A stretch of DNA of 30,645 nucleotides from CAZEMR01 sp964513465 (GTDB lineage: Bacteria; Bacteroidota; Ignavibacteria; Kapaibacteriales; UBA2268), in assembly GCA_964513465.1 (NCBI GenBank), contig CAZEMR010000036.1, positions 1 to 30,645 on the forward strand, in the 5' to 3' direction. This document shows positions 1 through 7,821 of the stretch, in pieces (the first letter of the stretch is position 1; each line of letters starts with the position of its first letter). A model generated the notes under the pieces. It did not search any database. It saw nothing but the letters and a program-made list of their open reading frames with translations, and was not told the DNA's origin. Both the position numbers and the translations under genes were made by a program.

Positions 1-252
1 GGCTACAACATTATATATGCGGTTGCCGCTGATTTCGCTGTTTTCTTCGAATCCGACTACGATACCTGCGCGCGAAACGTTGCTGATCGTGTTGTTTTTG
101 ATTACGTTGTCGTGATTGTAATAGCGGGCGTATTCGGCGGTGCCGATTTCGTAGAGCACGCCAAGTCCGAGATCGACGATACCATAGCCGAATCCGGATA
201 TAATATTTCCATCGACCATTACATTTTGAGTGGCCGTTTTATCCAGATTCAG
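1..252 (-). pseudogene. Beta-helix continuation beyond an in-frame stop
   Basis: Reading the minus strand in the same frame as the gene that ends at 253, all 84 codons from 252 down to base 1 are open and clearly coding. The translation carries parallel beta-helix signatures: an NVMVDGNIISG repeat, then NVIKNNTISNVSRAGIVVG, then SEISGNRIYNV, with the regular N/I/G ladder of right-handed beta-helix (PbH1) repeats. There is no frame change relative to the upstream part, so only the TAA at 253-255 separates them. No signal peptide or Shine-Dalgarno sequence marks a new start here; the only early ATG is at 217-219, inside a beta-helix rung. I read this as the remainder of one long secreted protein that continues outside the window, separated by a nonsense mutation or a sequence error. 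Confidence 0.75.
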
Positions 253-2859
253 TTACTTATTTCCGGTTTCCTTATCGGTCGGGGGAGTATTTCTCATCAC
301 AATACCGGCCGAATATGTATCATCGATGCGATTATCTTCCTGATATACGAATTTGGTCAGAGCCACATCATACATCATAAGAGGCAGCGACGAAGCCATA
401 GAAACATTCTGGCTGTCGAAATTGCCTATATGGCAGTTGCGGATTGCGATATTGCGCGAGCCCTCGCCCAAATAGAACGGTGCTCGGAAATCGCTGCTTG
501 TATTCAGCTTGAAGCTGAACGATTTATTCTCGCCGCCGTCGAATGCAATATAACCGAGCGATCTGGCATATTCCGGCAGTATTCCGCGGGATACACCGTG
601 CACTGCGGCATTCGGATTTTTCGGTGCAAATTCCTGGCCGAAGTTAATACCGATACCATTGCTCGAATTGAGTTTGATATTGATACTCGAAGGACGAATC
701 GAGCGAAGCTGCGAGGGCACAAAGGTGATCGTGTTCTCTGCGCTGGCGCCGATTATGCGTGCCGAAAGATCGAGTGCGGGCGAATTCAATCCTACCAGCT
801 CCGATCCGACTTCATAATTCTCGTCAGTGAGTTCGAATACAACCGGGCCGCTAAGACCTTTCTGATAAAGATCATTGACCGCTGCGATTATCGTTGTGTA
901 ATTGCGGGCATCGCCTTCGTTCTGATAGCCGATAGTGAAATGTCCGGACATCGCTTCGATTACTTCGAAATTGTCGGTGACCGTATTATTGTCGCTGACC
1001 GGATCGTCGGGCGAATTGACCGAGGCTGTGATTGTATACATACCGGCGGTTTCGGGAATGAAATCGCGGCTATATCTTATGCTGGCCGTATTATGACGTC
1101 CTGAAGGAATATCCTGAATGATAACATCATCCTGATATACCACATCGCCGTTGGCGTCGATTATCTCCACATGCGAGGGAGCGTCGGAAATATCGCTCAC
1201 GCCGACATTGCGGAACAACGCTCTCGGGCGAATCGGGCGTCCGACATAAAGTATATCCTGAGGCGCGAGAATCCGGTCTGCTGCCGCTTCGATTTCGTAA
1301 GCAACATTGAAAATAAGATCAGGAATACTGGCCCTGGGATAGAAGTTATTGCTGCGCTCAGCGTCCACGGAGTCGAGAAGTCTTACTTCGAATTTAGCTT
1401 CGTAGTCGCCGACTTCCTGCGGGCGGAAATTTGTAAATACGATTTCGGTGGATTGACCAGTGGTCAGAGCATTATTTCCGAATGCATTCCAGCGAAGTGA
1501 ATCGTCATAAACCAGATTGCCGTCCATATCATATATATATGCAAGCGCGTCGAAACGGCGAACCGGGCCCATACCGATATTGGTCGCGCGGATCGAAACC
1601 GGCACAACACCCGTTCCAAACGGATATCTGGTCTGATCTTTCATCTTGGGATTGAATACATTAGTAATCGCAAGGTCGTTGTCCAAAGCAATCACGAATA
1701 TCTGATTAGGAAGAGTCTGAGTATAGTCATCCTGGCTGGGAAGCACCATCTCGGCCATAACCACATATTCGCCGCCGGGGATCTGATCTTCGTTGGTCAG
1801 AAGATCGAAAGCGCCGTCGGAGCTGCGCGCGGCAATACCGCGAGCCGAGGAAATATTTCCGCGGCCGGGAGTGCCCACAGGCTGCGGATCGAACATATGC
1901 AGCAAGTCGTTCGGGTTGCCCTCTGCGGTTGCTTCGTAGATCACCTGATATTGCGGATTATCAGACGGTAGCGGGCCGGCAATCTTATAGCGGACGGCTA
2001 CTTCGGCCTGCGATGCAATGCGGTCGAAGAAACACGCCGGATGCTCATCATCTGTGTAAATCTCGCCGCGCTGAAGGATTGTTTCATCCTGCGGGAAGGT
2101 ACGCACAAACGACGGAAAAGCCGTAAGCTGCAGCGTGAGACCATTCTGGAAATATCCGAAGTCGTCCACCGAGCGGACATATTTCTCGTAGTAGTATGGT
2201 TCCGGATTGACATCGGAGAAATGGGCTGTAAATGTGGGGCCCGGCTCGACATTGATATAATTATCTTCGGAATAGGCATCCCCGGTACCGCTAAAGCCAA
2301 CTCCGCACCAGTAATAGTAAGAGGTGCCAAAATTAAAGCTCCCCCTATCCATATCGCCATAAACTATTTCGACAATATTAGAGGTTTCATATAGCTTTAC
2401 CTGGAAGTTCATATTGGCATTATAGCTATAGTAAAAGTCAACTTCGAGCCACTGGAAAATTGCAACGCGATTGGGTGCAGCGCCCTGGACTTCCACACGC
2501 ATTTCTCCGCGCGTATAAAGGTCGCGCATCATACAGTGGATTGTGGGGCGATTGGCATGAATACCATTCGAATAGTACATAAAGTAATATCCGGTTGCAG
2601 GATAGAAAGTAAGCAGTCCGTTTGCATTCATGTAAACCTGATCATACATTACATTGTCGTATTTGAATTCGAACGGAAGACCTATGATATAGGTATTATC
2701 GTCCGCAGTGGTTACGATCTGAGTGCCACCTGTAATCTGATTGAATGTGCCCTGATATGCATTGAATGTCATATCGAGCAACGCCTGCGCATGACTGTTG
2801 ACCGACAATGCGATCATCATCGAAAGCGCCAGCATACTTAGTTTGAGTAGTCGTTTCAT
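253..2859 (-). CDS. Large secreted protein, N-terminal part, ending at an in-frame TAA
   Basis: 868 residues. The start is well supported: AGGAG lies six bases before the ATG, and the product begins with a signal peptide (MKRLLKLSMLALSMMIALS, cleavage near SHAQ). Residues about 30-240 form a beta-rich, aromatic-rich domain with PFEFKYDNVMYDQVYMNANG, like the N-terminal domains of Bacteroidota/Chlorobi surface proteins. Residues about 390-640 resemble two or three CARDB/Ig-like modules (for example DLIFNVAYEIEA followed by GMYTITASVNSPDDPVSDNN). From about residue 650 a beta-helix region starts (FTIGYQNEGDARNYTTIIAA, then FELTDENYEV and IAIRNCHIGNF). The frame then hits TAA, yet the same frame stays open to the window edge with more beta-helix repeats. 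A full-length relative would be expected to end in a T9SS sorting domain, which this truncated form lacks. No specific substrate or ligand can be named. Confidence 0.85.
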   Translation of the reverse strand: MKRLLKLSMLALSMMIALSVNSHAQALLDMTFNAYQGTFNQITGGTQIVTTADDNTYIIGLPFEFKYDNVMYDQVYMNANGLLTFYPATGYYFMYYSNGIHANRPTIHCMMRDLYTRGEMRVEVQGAAPNRVAIFQWLEVDFYYSYNANMNFQVKLYETSNIVEIVYGDMDRGSFNFGTSYYYWCGVGFSGTGDAYSEDNYINVEPGPTFTAHFSDVNPEPYYYEKYVRSVDDFGYFQNGLTLQLTAFPSFVRTFPQDETILQRGEIYTDDEHPACFFDRIASQAEVAVRYKIAGPLPSDNPQYQVIYEATAEGNPNDLLHMFDPQPVGTPGRGNISSARGIAARSSDGAFDLLTNEDQIPGGEYVVMAEMVLPSQDDYTQTLPNQIFVIALDNDLAITNVFNPKMKDQTRYPFGTGVVPVSIRATNIGMGPVRRFDALAYIYDMDGNLVYDDSLRWNAFGNNALTTGQSTEIVFTNFRPQEVGDYEAKFEVRLLDSVDAERSNNFYPRASIPDLIFNVAYEIEAAADRILAPQDILYVGRPIRPRALFRNVGVSDISDAPSHVEIIDANGDVVYQDDVIIQDIPSGRHNTASIRYSRDFIPETAGMYTITASVNSPDDPVSDNNTVTDNFEVIEAMSGHFTIGYQNEGDARNYTTIIAAVNDLYQKGLSGPVVFELTDENYEVGSELVGLNSPALDLSARIIGASAENTITFVPSQLRSIRPSSINIKLNSSNGIGINFGQEFAPKNPNAAVHGVSRGILPEYARSLGYIAFDGGENKSFSFKLNTSSDFRAPFYLGEGSRNIAIRNCHIGNFDSQNVSMASSLPLMMYDVALTKFVYQEDNRIDDTYSAGIVMRNTPPTDKETGNK

Positions 2860-2865
2860 TTCATA

Positions 2866-2870
2866 CTCCT
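2866..2870 (-). promoter_or_regulatory. Shine-Dalgarno AGGAG for the beta-helix protein gene
   Basis: AGGAG on the minus strand, six bases before the ATG at 2859-2857. It fixes the start of the secreted-protein gene and shows that this organism can use canonical Shine-Dalgarno initiation. The divergent intergenic region 2860-3110 is very AT-rich; I see no convincing promoter pair in it. Confidence 0.7.
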
Positions 2871-3110
2871 GTTCTGAAAGTTCAAAATCAGTAATTTATT
2901 TTCTAATATATTCTTAATCTATTCCTCTTAATATCAATAACAATATCCAAAAAATTAAGTTACATAAATTATAGGAATAATCCGCCAAAACCCGCACTGA
3001 ATCTCATTCAATCATGATTCAGACAAAATATTTGACAAAAATATTTTTCTATAATCAGAAAAAGATATTATCTTTAGGAATTGTTTACTTAATTGATTAA
3101 TAATTTGACT

Positions 3111-4145
3111 ATGAATGATAAAAAACGCATAGACGAGATTACGTCTCCGGAATGTATTGTAGACGATGAATTCCAGAAAGCATTGCGACCGGATTCCTTC
3201 TCCGAATTCACCGGGCAAAGAAAAATTGTCGACAATCTGAAGGTATTTATCGCCGCATCCCGGGCGCGCGCCGAGGCGCTCGATCACGTGCTGCTGACCG
3301 GACCGCCCGGCCTCGGCAAAACCACGCTCAGCTATATAATCGCCCGCGAAATGAAGGCCAATATCAAGATCACTTCCGGGCCCGTACTCGAAAAGCCCGC
3401 CGACCTTGCCGGTATGCTGACCAATCTCGAGGAGGGCGATGTGCTGTTCATCGACGAAATCCACCGCCTTTCGTCCGTTGTAGAGGAATATTTATATTCG
3501 GCGATGGAGGAATTCCGCCTCGATATTATGATCGACTCCGGCCCGTCGGCGCGCACCATACAGCTTTCGCTTCCGCGGTTCACACTTGTGGGTGCCACAA
3601 CCCGCGCAGGACTGCTGACAGCACCGCTGCGCTCGCGATTCGGGATAGCCAACCGCCTTGACTACTACGACGCCGAAGACCTCGGCTCGGTCATCCGTCG
3701 CAGCGCAGCCATACTCAATGTGCCAGTCGACGCAGAGGGATGCCATATGCTGGCCTCGCGGTCTCGCGGCACTCCCCGCATCGCTAACCGTCTGCTACGC
3801 CGCGCAAGGGACTTTGCCCAGGTCAAGGGCGAAGGCACCATCACGCTCGATATTGCAGAAATGACGCTCACTGCGCTCGAAGTCGACAGCTACGGACTCG
3901 ATGATATGGACAAGCGAATACTACTCTCAATAATTGATAAATTCTCAGGCGGGCCCGTGGGCATCAACACCATCGCCGGGGCAGTCGGCGAGGAGCCCGG
4001 CACTATCGAGGAGGTCTACGAGCCGTTTCTGATTCAGCAGGGATTTATCCAGCGAACTCCGCGCGGGCGTATAGCCACCGACCGTGCATACGGGCATTTC
4101 GGGAAGATGAGAAGAGAAAACACACAGGACAATAAATTATTTTGA
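3111..4145 (+). CDS. ruvB: Holliday junction branch migration DNA helicase RuvB
   Basis: RuvB is the hexameric AAA+ motor that drives branch migration of Holliday junctions with RuvA, in the cytoplasm. From the ATG at 3111 the protein has 344 residues, the usual length. A TTG 18 bases upstream (3093) is in frame, but the ATG start fits family length. Visible motifs: Walker A GPPGLGKTT near residues 64-72, Walker B with DEIHRL near 115-120, sensor 1 GATTRAG, the presensor region RSRFGI, and the C-terminal winged helix with GEEPGTIEEVYEPFLIQQGF and RTPRGR. The N-terminal LRPDSFSEFTGQ box is also typical. The stop is TGA, seven bases before a cupin gene, so the two are probably co-transcribed. 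ruvA and ruvC are not in the window. Confidence 0.98.
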   Translation: MNDKKRIDEITSPECIVDDEFQKALRPDSFSEFTGQRKIVDNLKVFIAASRARAEALDHVLLTGPPGLGKTTLSYIIAREMKANIKITSGPVLEKPADLAGMLTNLEEGDVLFIDEIHRLSSVVEEYLYSAMEEFRLDIMIDSGPSARTIQLSLPRFTLVGATTRAGLLTAPLRSRFGIANRLDYYDAEDLGSVIRRSAAILNVPVDAEGCHMLASRSRGTPRIANRLLRRARDFAQVKGEGTITLDIAEMTLTALEVDSYGLDDMDKRILLSIIDKFSGGPVGINTIAGAVGEEPGTIEEVYEPFLIQQGFIQRTPRGRIATDRAYGHFGKMRRENTQDNKLF

Positions 4146-4152
4146 AAAAAAT

Positions 4153-4482
4153 ATGAACATCAAAAAGAATAATATATATAAAAGCGCGCCGGAAAGCTCT
4201 CCAAATGAAATATTCGAGGAACTCCTCAAAACCTCAGGCGTACGGCTGGAACGCATCATATCCACCGGCCAGAGCACACCCGATGGAGAATGGTACAATC
4301 AGGACGCCGACGAATGGGTAATGCTGCTGCAGGGCTCGGCCGAGCTGAGATTCGAATCCGAAGAAATATTGCCGCTCGAACCGGGCGATTATGTCTTTAT
4401 CCCGGCGCATTGCCGCCACCGGGTGGAGTCCACAGACAAACTACGGCCGACGATATGGCTTGCGCTTCACATGAAGCCATAG
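4153..4482 (+). CDS. Small single-domain cupin protein
   Basis: 109 residues, starting seven bases after the ruvB stop, so likely in the same transcript. Residues about 40-105 form one cupin barrel: WYNQDADEWVMLLQGSAELRF is motif 1, LEPGDYVFIPAHCRHRVEST is motif 2. Motif 1 lacks the usual HxH metal ligands and has D/E/W at that place, a pattern I associate with a widespread subfamily of small cupins; motif 2 keeps two histidines. It could bind a metal or a small molecule, but no substrate can be assigned. The stop codon is TAG, showing that TAG works as an ordinary terminator here. The gene converges with the minus-strand gene ending at 4515; no clear terminator lies in the 32-base gap. Confidence 0.85.
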   Translation: MNIKKNNIYKSAPESSPNEIFEELLKTSGVRLERIISTGQSTPDGEWYNQDADEWVMLLQGSAELRFESEEILPLEPGDYVFIPAHCRHRVESTDKLRPTIWLALHMKP

Positions 4483-4514
4483 TCCGCCGGCCGCGTAATT
4501 GTTTCGATAGAATA

Positions 4515-5018
4515 TTACTCGCCCATCAGGGCGGGCTTAAGTGATTCGACTATAATCGGAATTGATTCGTAGATATCCGCTTCCTTTTTAAAAATGTCGC
4601 GTGCCTGGTGATCCTGAGCCGGCAGCCTGAGCCGGACGTCATATACATATGCATTGATCAGGAATTTGCGGGCGCGGATATTAAAATTCCCCGTCACCAC
4701 TTTTTCAGCGTTGAGCATGCGCACGGCTTTCCACATATCCGAGGCATACTGCGGATTCGTTGGGTCGAGATTAAGCTCGGCGAGCACCATTTCGACCGAA
4801 TCGGCCGGAATGATATGAAAATGCTCTTCGGCCGGATCGAGCTGGTGCAGCGATTTGGTCAGCGAATCCTGCAGCTTATAGCTCCAGATATTAAGCTCCA
4901 TTTTGCCATCCATATTCTGGAACGGAAGCACTGTGATACGTGTTTGCGCAAAAGCAAACGCGACCGATAAGAAAAATAAACAGGCGACAGCGCCCGCAAG
5001 CAGTAATGTTTTTTTCAT
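4515..5018 (-). CDS. Exported TolB-N/CsgG-like small protein
   Basis: 167 residues with a clear signal peptide (MKKTLLLAGAVACLFFLSVAFAFAQ, cleavage after AFAQ) and no lipobox. The mature part begins TRITVLPFQNMDG, then a helix (SYKLQDSLTKSL), a HIIPADSVEMVLAEL segment, and KAVRMLNAEKVVTGNFNI. This order (strand with PF, helix with D-S-L, then A-x-x-x-V-x-G) is what the N-terminal domain of TolB, CsgG and FlgO-like proteins shows. Family assignment is inference from the pattern, and the protein is only one domain long, with no beta-propeller or C-terminal domain. It lies 26 bases downstream of the HPt gene on the same strand and may share its transcript. Confidence 0.6.
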   Translation of the reverse strand: MKKTLLLAGAVACLFFLSVAFAFAQTRITVLPFQNMDGKMELNIWSYKLQDSLTKSLHQLDPAEEHFHIIPADSVEMVLAELNLDPTNPQYASDMWKAVRMLNAEKVVTGNFNIRARKFLINAYVYDVRLRLPAQDHQARDIFKKEADIYESIPIIVESLKPALMGE

Positions 5019-5044
5019 AATTAAATAGATTTAAATTCAACAAA

Positions 5045-5347
5045 TTAAAGCATTGTCTCGATTTCGGATTTGGCCTTTACGAACCGGCTTTTAATCGGAT
5101 CTTTCAGCGCGGCGGCTTTCTCCCAGTTTTTCTCTTTACAGAATCCCATCAGCCGTATGCCCATCTCTGCGATTTCGTCGAGTCCGAACTGAAAGCACGA
5201 GCCTTTCAGGGTATGGGCAAGCCTGTACAGCTCGTCGGCGTTTTTTTCTTTCAGATATTTATCATACTGTTCGTCAATATCGACGATCCATGTATCGATA
5301 AATTCGGGCAACAGCTCAAGCACATAGGGATCTTCTGGAAGTTTCAC
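5045..5347 (-). CDS. Stand-alone HPt phosphotransfer protein
   Basis: 100 residues from a GTG start at 5347. This start is chosen because GGAAGG lies nine bases upstream and the sequence from KLPEDPYVLELLPEF onwards is standard HPt; extending further upstream adds only a low-complexity stretch outside the domain. The phosphorylation motif YRLAHTLKGSCFQFGLDEIA puts the phospho-accepting histidine at residue 45, with the conserved K48 and G49 next to it. The domain is a four-helix bundle that passes phosphate between receiver domains in multistep phosphorelays. No histidine kinase or response regulator is in the window, so its partners are elsewhere. It precedes an exported TolB-like protein by 26 bases. 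Confidence 0.85.
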   Translation of the reverse strand: MKLPEDPYVLELLPEFIDTWIVDIDEQYDKYLKEKNADELYRLAHTLKGSCFQFGLDEIAEMGIRLMGFCKEKNWEKAAALKDPIKSRFVKAKSEIETML

Positions 5348-5483
5348 CGGATATTTCCTTCCGCAAAATTTAAAAATTTCAATAATTTTTGGTAAAAATA
5401 ATAAAAAATGCCATTTAAACAAACGTGGAATTCATTTTTGGTGGGTAATTTGACTTAATTCGGAGAAATAATTAATTAAAAAC

Positions 5484-5917
5484 GACAGGAAGAAAGCGAT
5501 AAGCCGGATTCTGTCTTCACGCATCTCGCATGGAGGCAGCCATTTATCTGGGTGCGACGTCGCCGCCGCACTCACGCAGCCTACCCGGACGCAGGTGCCG
5601 GACGAGCAGCCCCGCGGCCGCATTTTTCAGCGGCTCTGCGTCCCTATTTGGCTTTGCTCCGCGCGGGGTTTACCTGGCCGCCGCGGTCGCCCGCGACGCC
5701 GGTGGGCTCTTACCCCACCATTTCACCCTTACCTGCCCCGATGGGGCCGGCGGTATACTTTCTGTTGCACTTTCCATCGGCTTGCCCGGCTTATAGCGAA
5801 ACGCCACAATTGCCGGGATTGCCGCCTTCGGGTTACGAAGCGCGCTGCTCTGCGGAGTCCGGACTTTCCTCATCCCGCCTAAAGTGGCGGAACGCGGCTG
5901 CCTGCTTTCCCCCTGCC
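5484..5917 (-). ncRNA. rnpB: RNase P RNA, bacterial class A
   Basis: The catalytic RNA of RNase P, which matures tRNA 5' ends. On the minus strand the conserved core is evident: GAGGAAAGTCCGGACTCC near the 5' end (5857-5874), the GGGTGAAATGGTGGGGTAAG block (near 5708-5727), a CAAAGCCAAATAGG block (near 5646-5660), ACAGAAAG of P4 (near 5758), and the 3' ACAGAATCCGGCTTAT (5500-5515). The ends are set by a 14-bp P1 helix: bases 5917-5904 pair with 5497-5484 including a few G-U pairs. The length of about 434 nt fits a type A RNA. Downstream is an AT-rich, U-rich stretch (5483-5455). Open frames that cross this locus on either strand are spurious. Confidence 0.97.
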
Positions 5918-6038
5918 AATTTTCCTATTTATTGACGTGATTTTTATGATTTAATTTCTTGATAATTCGGGATATTTTATAAATTATATTAACTTTGTCA
6001 TTATTCGATTACCATTTTTTAATTTTCGGAGAACGCCC

Positions 6039-7061
6039 ATGAAAGTAATCTGGAGCGAAAAGCAGAAACTGCACCAGCCAAAGTACGAATGGAATTTCGG
6101 GAAAAAGGTAAAATATCCCGAAACCCCCGACCGCGAAAAAGAAATCATTAACCACCTGAAAAACAAGGGCTATGAGAAATATCTCATCGCAGCCGATGAT
6201 TTTCCGCTGTCTCATATTCTGGCCGTTCACGACGAGGAAATGGTAAGGCATTTCCAGCAATGCGAGAATGATCTTGGCGACAACGAAGCCGTTTATCCGC
6301 ATATATTCCCATATCGCCATTTCGATCCCTCATCGCAGATAAATTATCGCAAAGCCGGATATTTCTGCTTCGATGTGGGCACCGAAATCGACAAACACAC
6401 ATTCACCGCAGCCAAGGCCTCGGCCGATGTGGCGCTTACCGGCGCCGAACTGCTCGCCACCAAACAGGAGCGCAGAGCATTCTCGCTTTGCCGTCCGCCC
6501 GGCCACCACGCCGACCGTGCGAATTATGGCGGATACTGCTACTTCAATAATGCCGCCGTCGCCGCGCAGTACTTATTCTCGAAGACCGGAGGCCGGGTGG
6601 CAATATTCGACACCGACTTCCACCATGGCAACGGCACCCAGGGGATTTTCTACGATTGCCCGCATGTGTTTTATATCTCGATACACGGCGATCCCAAAAT
6701 TAATTATCCATATTTCTCAGGATTCGCCGAGGAACACGGCAAGGGCATCGGCCACGGCACAACGCTGAACATCCCGCTGCCGCCCGGCACCACCGACGGC
6801 GAATACCGCGAGCATGTCCGCTCGGTGCTTAAGCAAATCACCGAATGGGGCGCGGATTACTTCGTCGCATCGCTCGGGTTCGACCCGTTCAAGGACGACC
6901 CCTCGGGCAATTTCGAAATATCGCGGGATTTTTTCCGTGAGCTCGGGCAGATGTACGGTGAGCTCGACATCCCCGTGCTGACCTGCCTCGAGGGCGGCTA
7001 CGACGTGCAGGACATCGGCGAGAACGCCCTCGCCTATTTCGAAGGCATCATGGGCAAATAA
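6039..7061 (+). CDS. HDAC-family zinc-dependent deacetylase (acetylpolyamine amidohydrolase-like)
   Basis: 340 residues, full family length; GGAGAA sits just upstream of the ATG. Members remove acetyl groups from lysine or polyamines using a zinc ion. The active site is intact: RPPGHH (152-157, catalytic histidine pair H156/H157), FDTDFHHGNGT (190-200, zinc ligands D193 and H195 by homology to human HDAC8 D178/H180), GFDPFKDDP (280-288, third ligand D282) and the late tyrosine in LEGGYD (Y321). The substrate cannot be told from sequence; bacterial members include acetylpolyamine amidohydrolases and acetoin-utilisation proteins. There is no acetyltransferase next to it. The upstream neighbour rnpB is divergent. 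A hairpin (7057-7086) follows the stop. Confidence 0.93.
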   Translation: MKVIWSEKQKLHQPKYEWNFGKKVKYPETPDREKEIINHLKNKGYEKYLIAADDFPLSHILAVHDEEMVRHFQQCENDLGDNEAVYPHIFPYRHFDPSSQINYRKAGYFCFDVGTEIDKHTFTAAKASADVALTGAELLATKQERRAFSLCRPPGHHADRANYGGYCYFNNAAVAAQYLFSKTGGRVAIFDTDFHHGNGTQGIFYDCPHVFYISIHGDPKINYPYFSGFAEEHGKGIGHGTTLNIPLPPGTTDGEYREHVRSVLKQITEWGADYFVASLGFDPFKDDPSGNFEISRDFFRELGQMYGELDIPVLTCLEGGYDVQDIGENALAYFEGIMGK

Positions 7062-7086
7062 CGCCGCTGATTTTGATGGCGTTATT
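7057..7086 (+). terminator. Hairpin at the end of the HDAC-like gene
   Basis: AATAACGCC (7057-7065) pairs perfectly with GGCGTTATT (7078-7086) around a 12-base loop, and the stem includes the TAA stop. There is no run of T after it, so it may be a weak or Rho-assisted terminator or a 3'-end stabiliser. Confidence 0.4.
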
Positions 7087-7156
7087 ATGAACATAAGTAA
7101 ATCGAAATGAGCTCCAGATACTCTGACTCATTTTTCTAAAAAATATCTCTATTGTT

Positions 7157-7203
7157 CGGACAGCCTTCGTTTTGCCAATTAGCGGCGGAACGAGGCTTTC
7201 TGT
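7157..7203. repeat. Imperfect hairpin in the intergenic region
   Basis: AGCC-T-TCGTT (7162-7171) pairs with AACGA-GGCT (7189-7197), nine pairs with one bulged T, around a loop that itself can pair GCC with GGC. It is far more GC-rich than the surrounding AT-rich spacer 7087-7361, which otherwise holds only the palindrome at 7276-7303. Its style resembles the structured element at 24422-24539, but I cannot show that the two are copies. Confidence 0.4.
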
Positions 7204-7275
7204 ATTTTCCATCAGAGTTCTTATTGAATCACCTATCCCATGATTTATTATTTTTTCAATAAAATATAAAATAAA

Positions 7276-7303
7276 ATTTGCATATATATATATATTTGCA
7301 AAT
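7276..7303. repeat. 28-bp near-palindrome with (TA)n core
   Basis: ATTTGCA (7276-7282) and TGCAAAT (7297-7303) are perfect inverted repeats that flank an alternating TA tract. The element can form a cruciform or serve as a dimer-binding site. It lies 59 bases upstream of the Cys-rich gene start at 7362 and includes TATATTTG (7291-7298), which matches the Bacteroidota -7 promoter consensus TAnnTTTG; a properly spaced -33 box was not seen. Confidence 0.45.
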
Positions 7304-7361
7304 CAATAATGTATCATTCCTAATAGTCAATCAACTATCCAAAAATGCGGGAGTACTCGCC

Positions 7362-7784
7362 ATGAAAATTCAACTAATATTTTTTCTTGTATTTTTGATC
7401 TCGTTTCAAACCATGCTATCTGATAAAAATCGTGAAGGAGAAGGCCCTATTACTGAACAAGCCTGCTGTACGTTGCCAAATAATTGCCACTGCGGAATAA
7501 TTACCAAAACCTGTAACATCTCATGTGTTTTGATTTGCCCAGAAACCAAATATACTAATTACTGTACGAAAACTTGTGCACACCAATCCAAAGAATTCAG
7601 ACTTTGCAGGTTGTATCGTACTCCTTATGACAACGAATGTATGAATCGCTTAAACGAGCACATGGACAATGATTGCTGCGAAGATATGTTTCGCGGCTTT
7701 TGTTTAATGTACAATTATAATAATTGCGGGATATACGGATGTGACGGTTCAATCGATTGTTATGTCGAAACTCGTGCATATTAA
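7362..7784 (+). CDS. Secreted cysteine-rich protein, 17 cysteines in 140 residues
   Basis: Not recognised as any known family. The start at 7362 is chosen because GGGAG lies eight bases upstream and it gives a clean signal peptide (MKIQLIFFLVFLISFQTMLS); an upstream in-frame extension to 7278 adds a second unrelated hydrophobic stretch. All 17 cysteines lie in the mature part: a CC pair, CHC, four C-x3/6-C spacings with TC, SC, IC and YC, then TC, LC, EC, a second CC pair, FC, NC, GC and DC. This density suggests a disulfide-bonded exported protein. There is no T9SS sorting domain, so it is probably periplasmic or leaves by another route. It is AT-rich compared with its flanks and sits 37 bases upstream of a T9SS cargo gene on the same strand, so the two may be one operon. 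Confidence 0.75.
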   Translation: MKIQLIFFLVFLISFQTMLSDKNREGEGPITEQACCTLPNNCHCGIITKTCNISCVLICPETKYTNYCTKTCAHQSKEFRLCRLYRTPYDNECMNRLNEHMDNDCCEDMFRGFCLMYNYNNCGIYGCDGSIDCYVETRAY

Positions 7785-7821
7785 AGATACCTTCCTAACA
7801 CATATTATAAAGGTGACCACC

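Noticed and set aside
112..1104. Long plus-strand open frame of 330 codons
   Set aside because: It is antisense to the secreted beta-helix protein, has no signal or domain, and its composition follows the real gene's codon pattern on the other strand.
3032..3055. TTGACA and TATAAT upstream of ruvB
   Set aside because: The hexamers are exact but only 12 bases apart, too short for a sigma-70-type promoter.
5530..5935. Several open frames on both strands between the HPt and HDAC-like genes
   Set aside because: They lie entirely within the RNase P RNA, whose conserved core and P1 helix explain the sequence.
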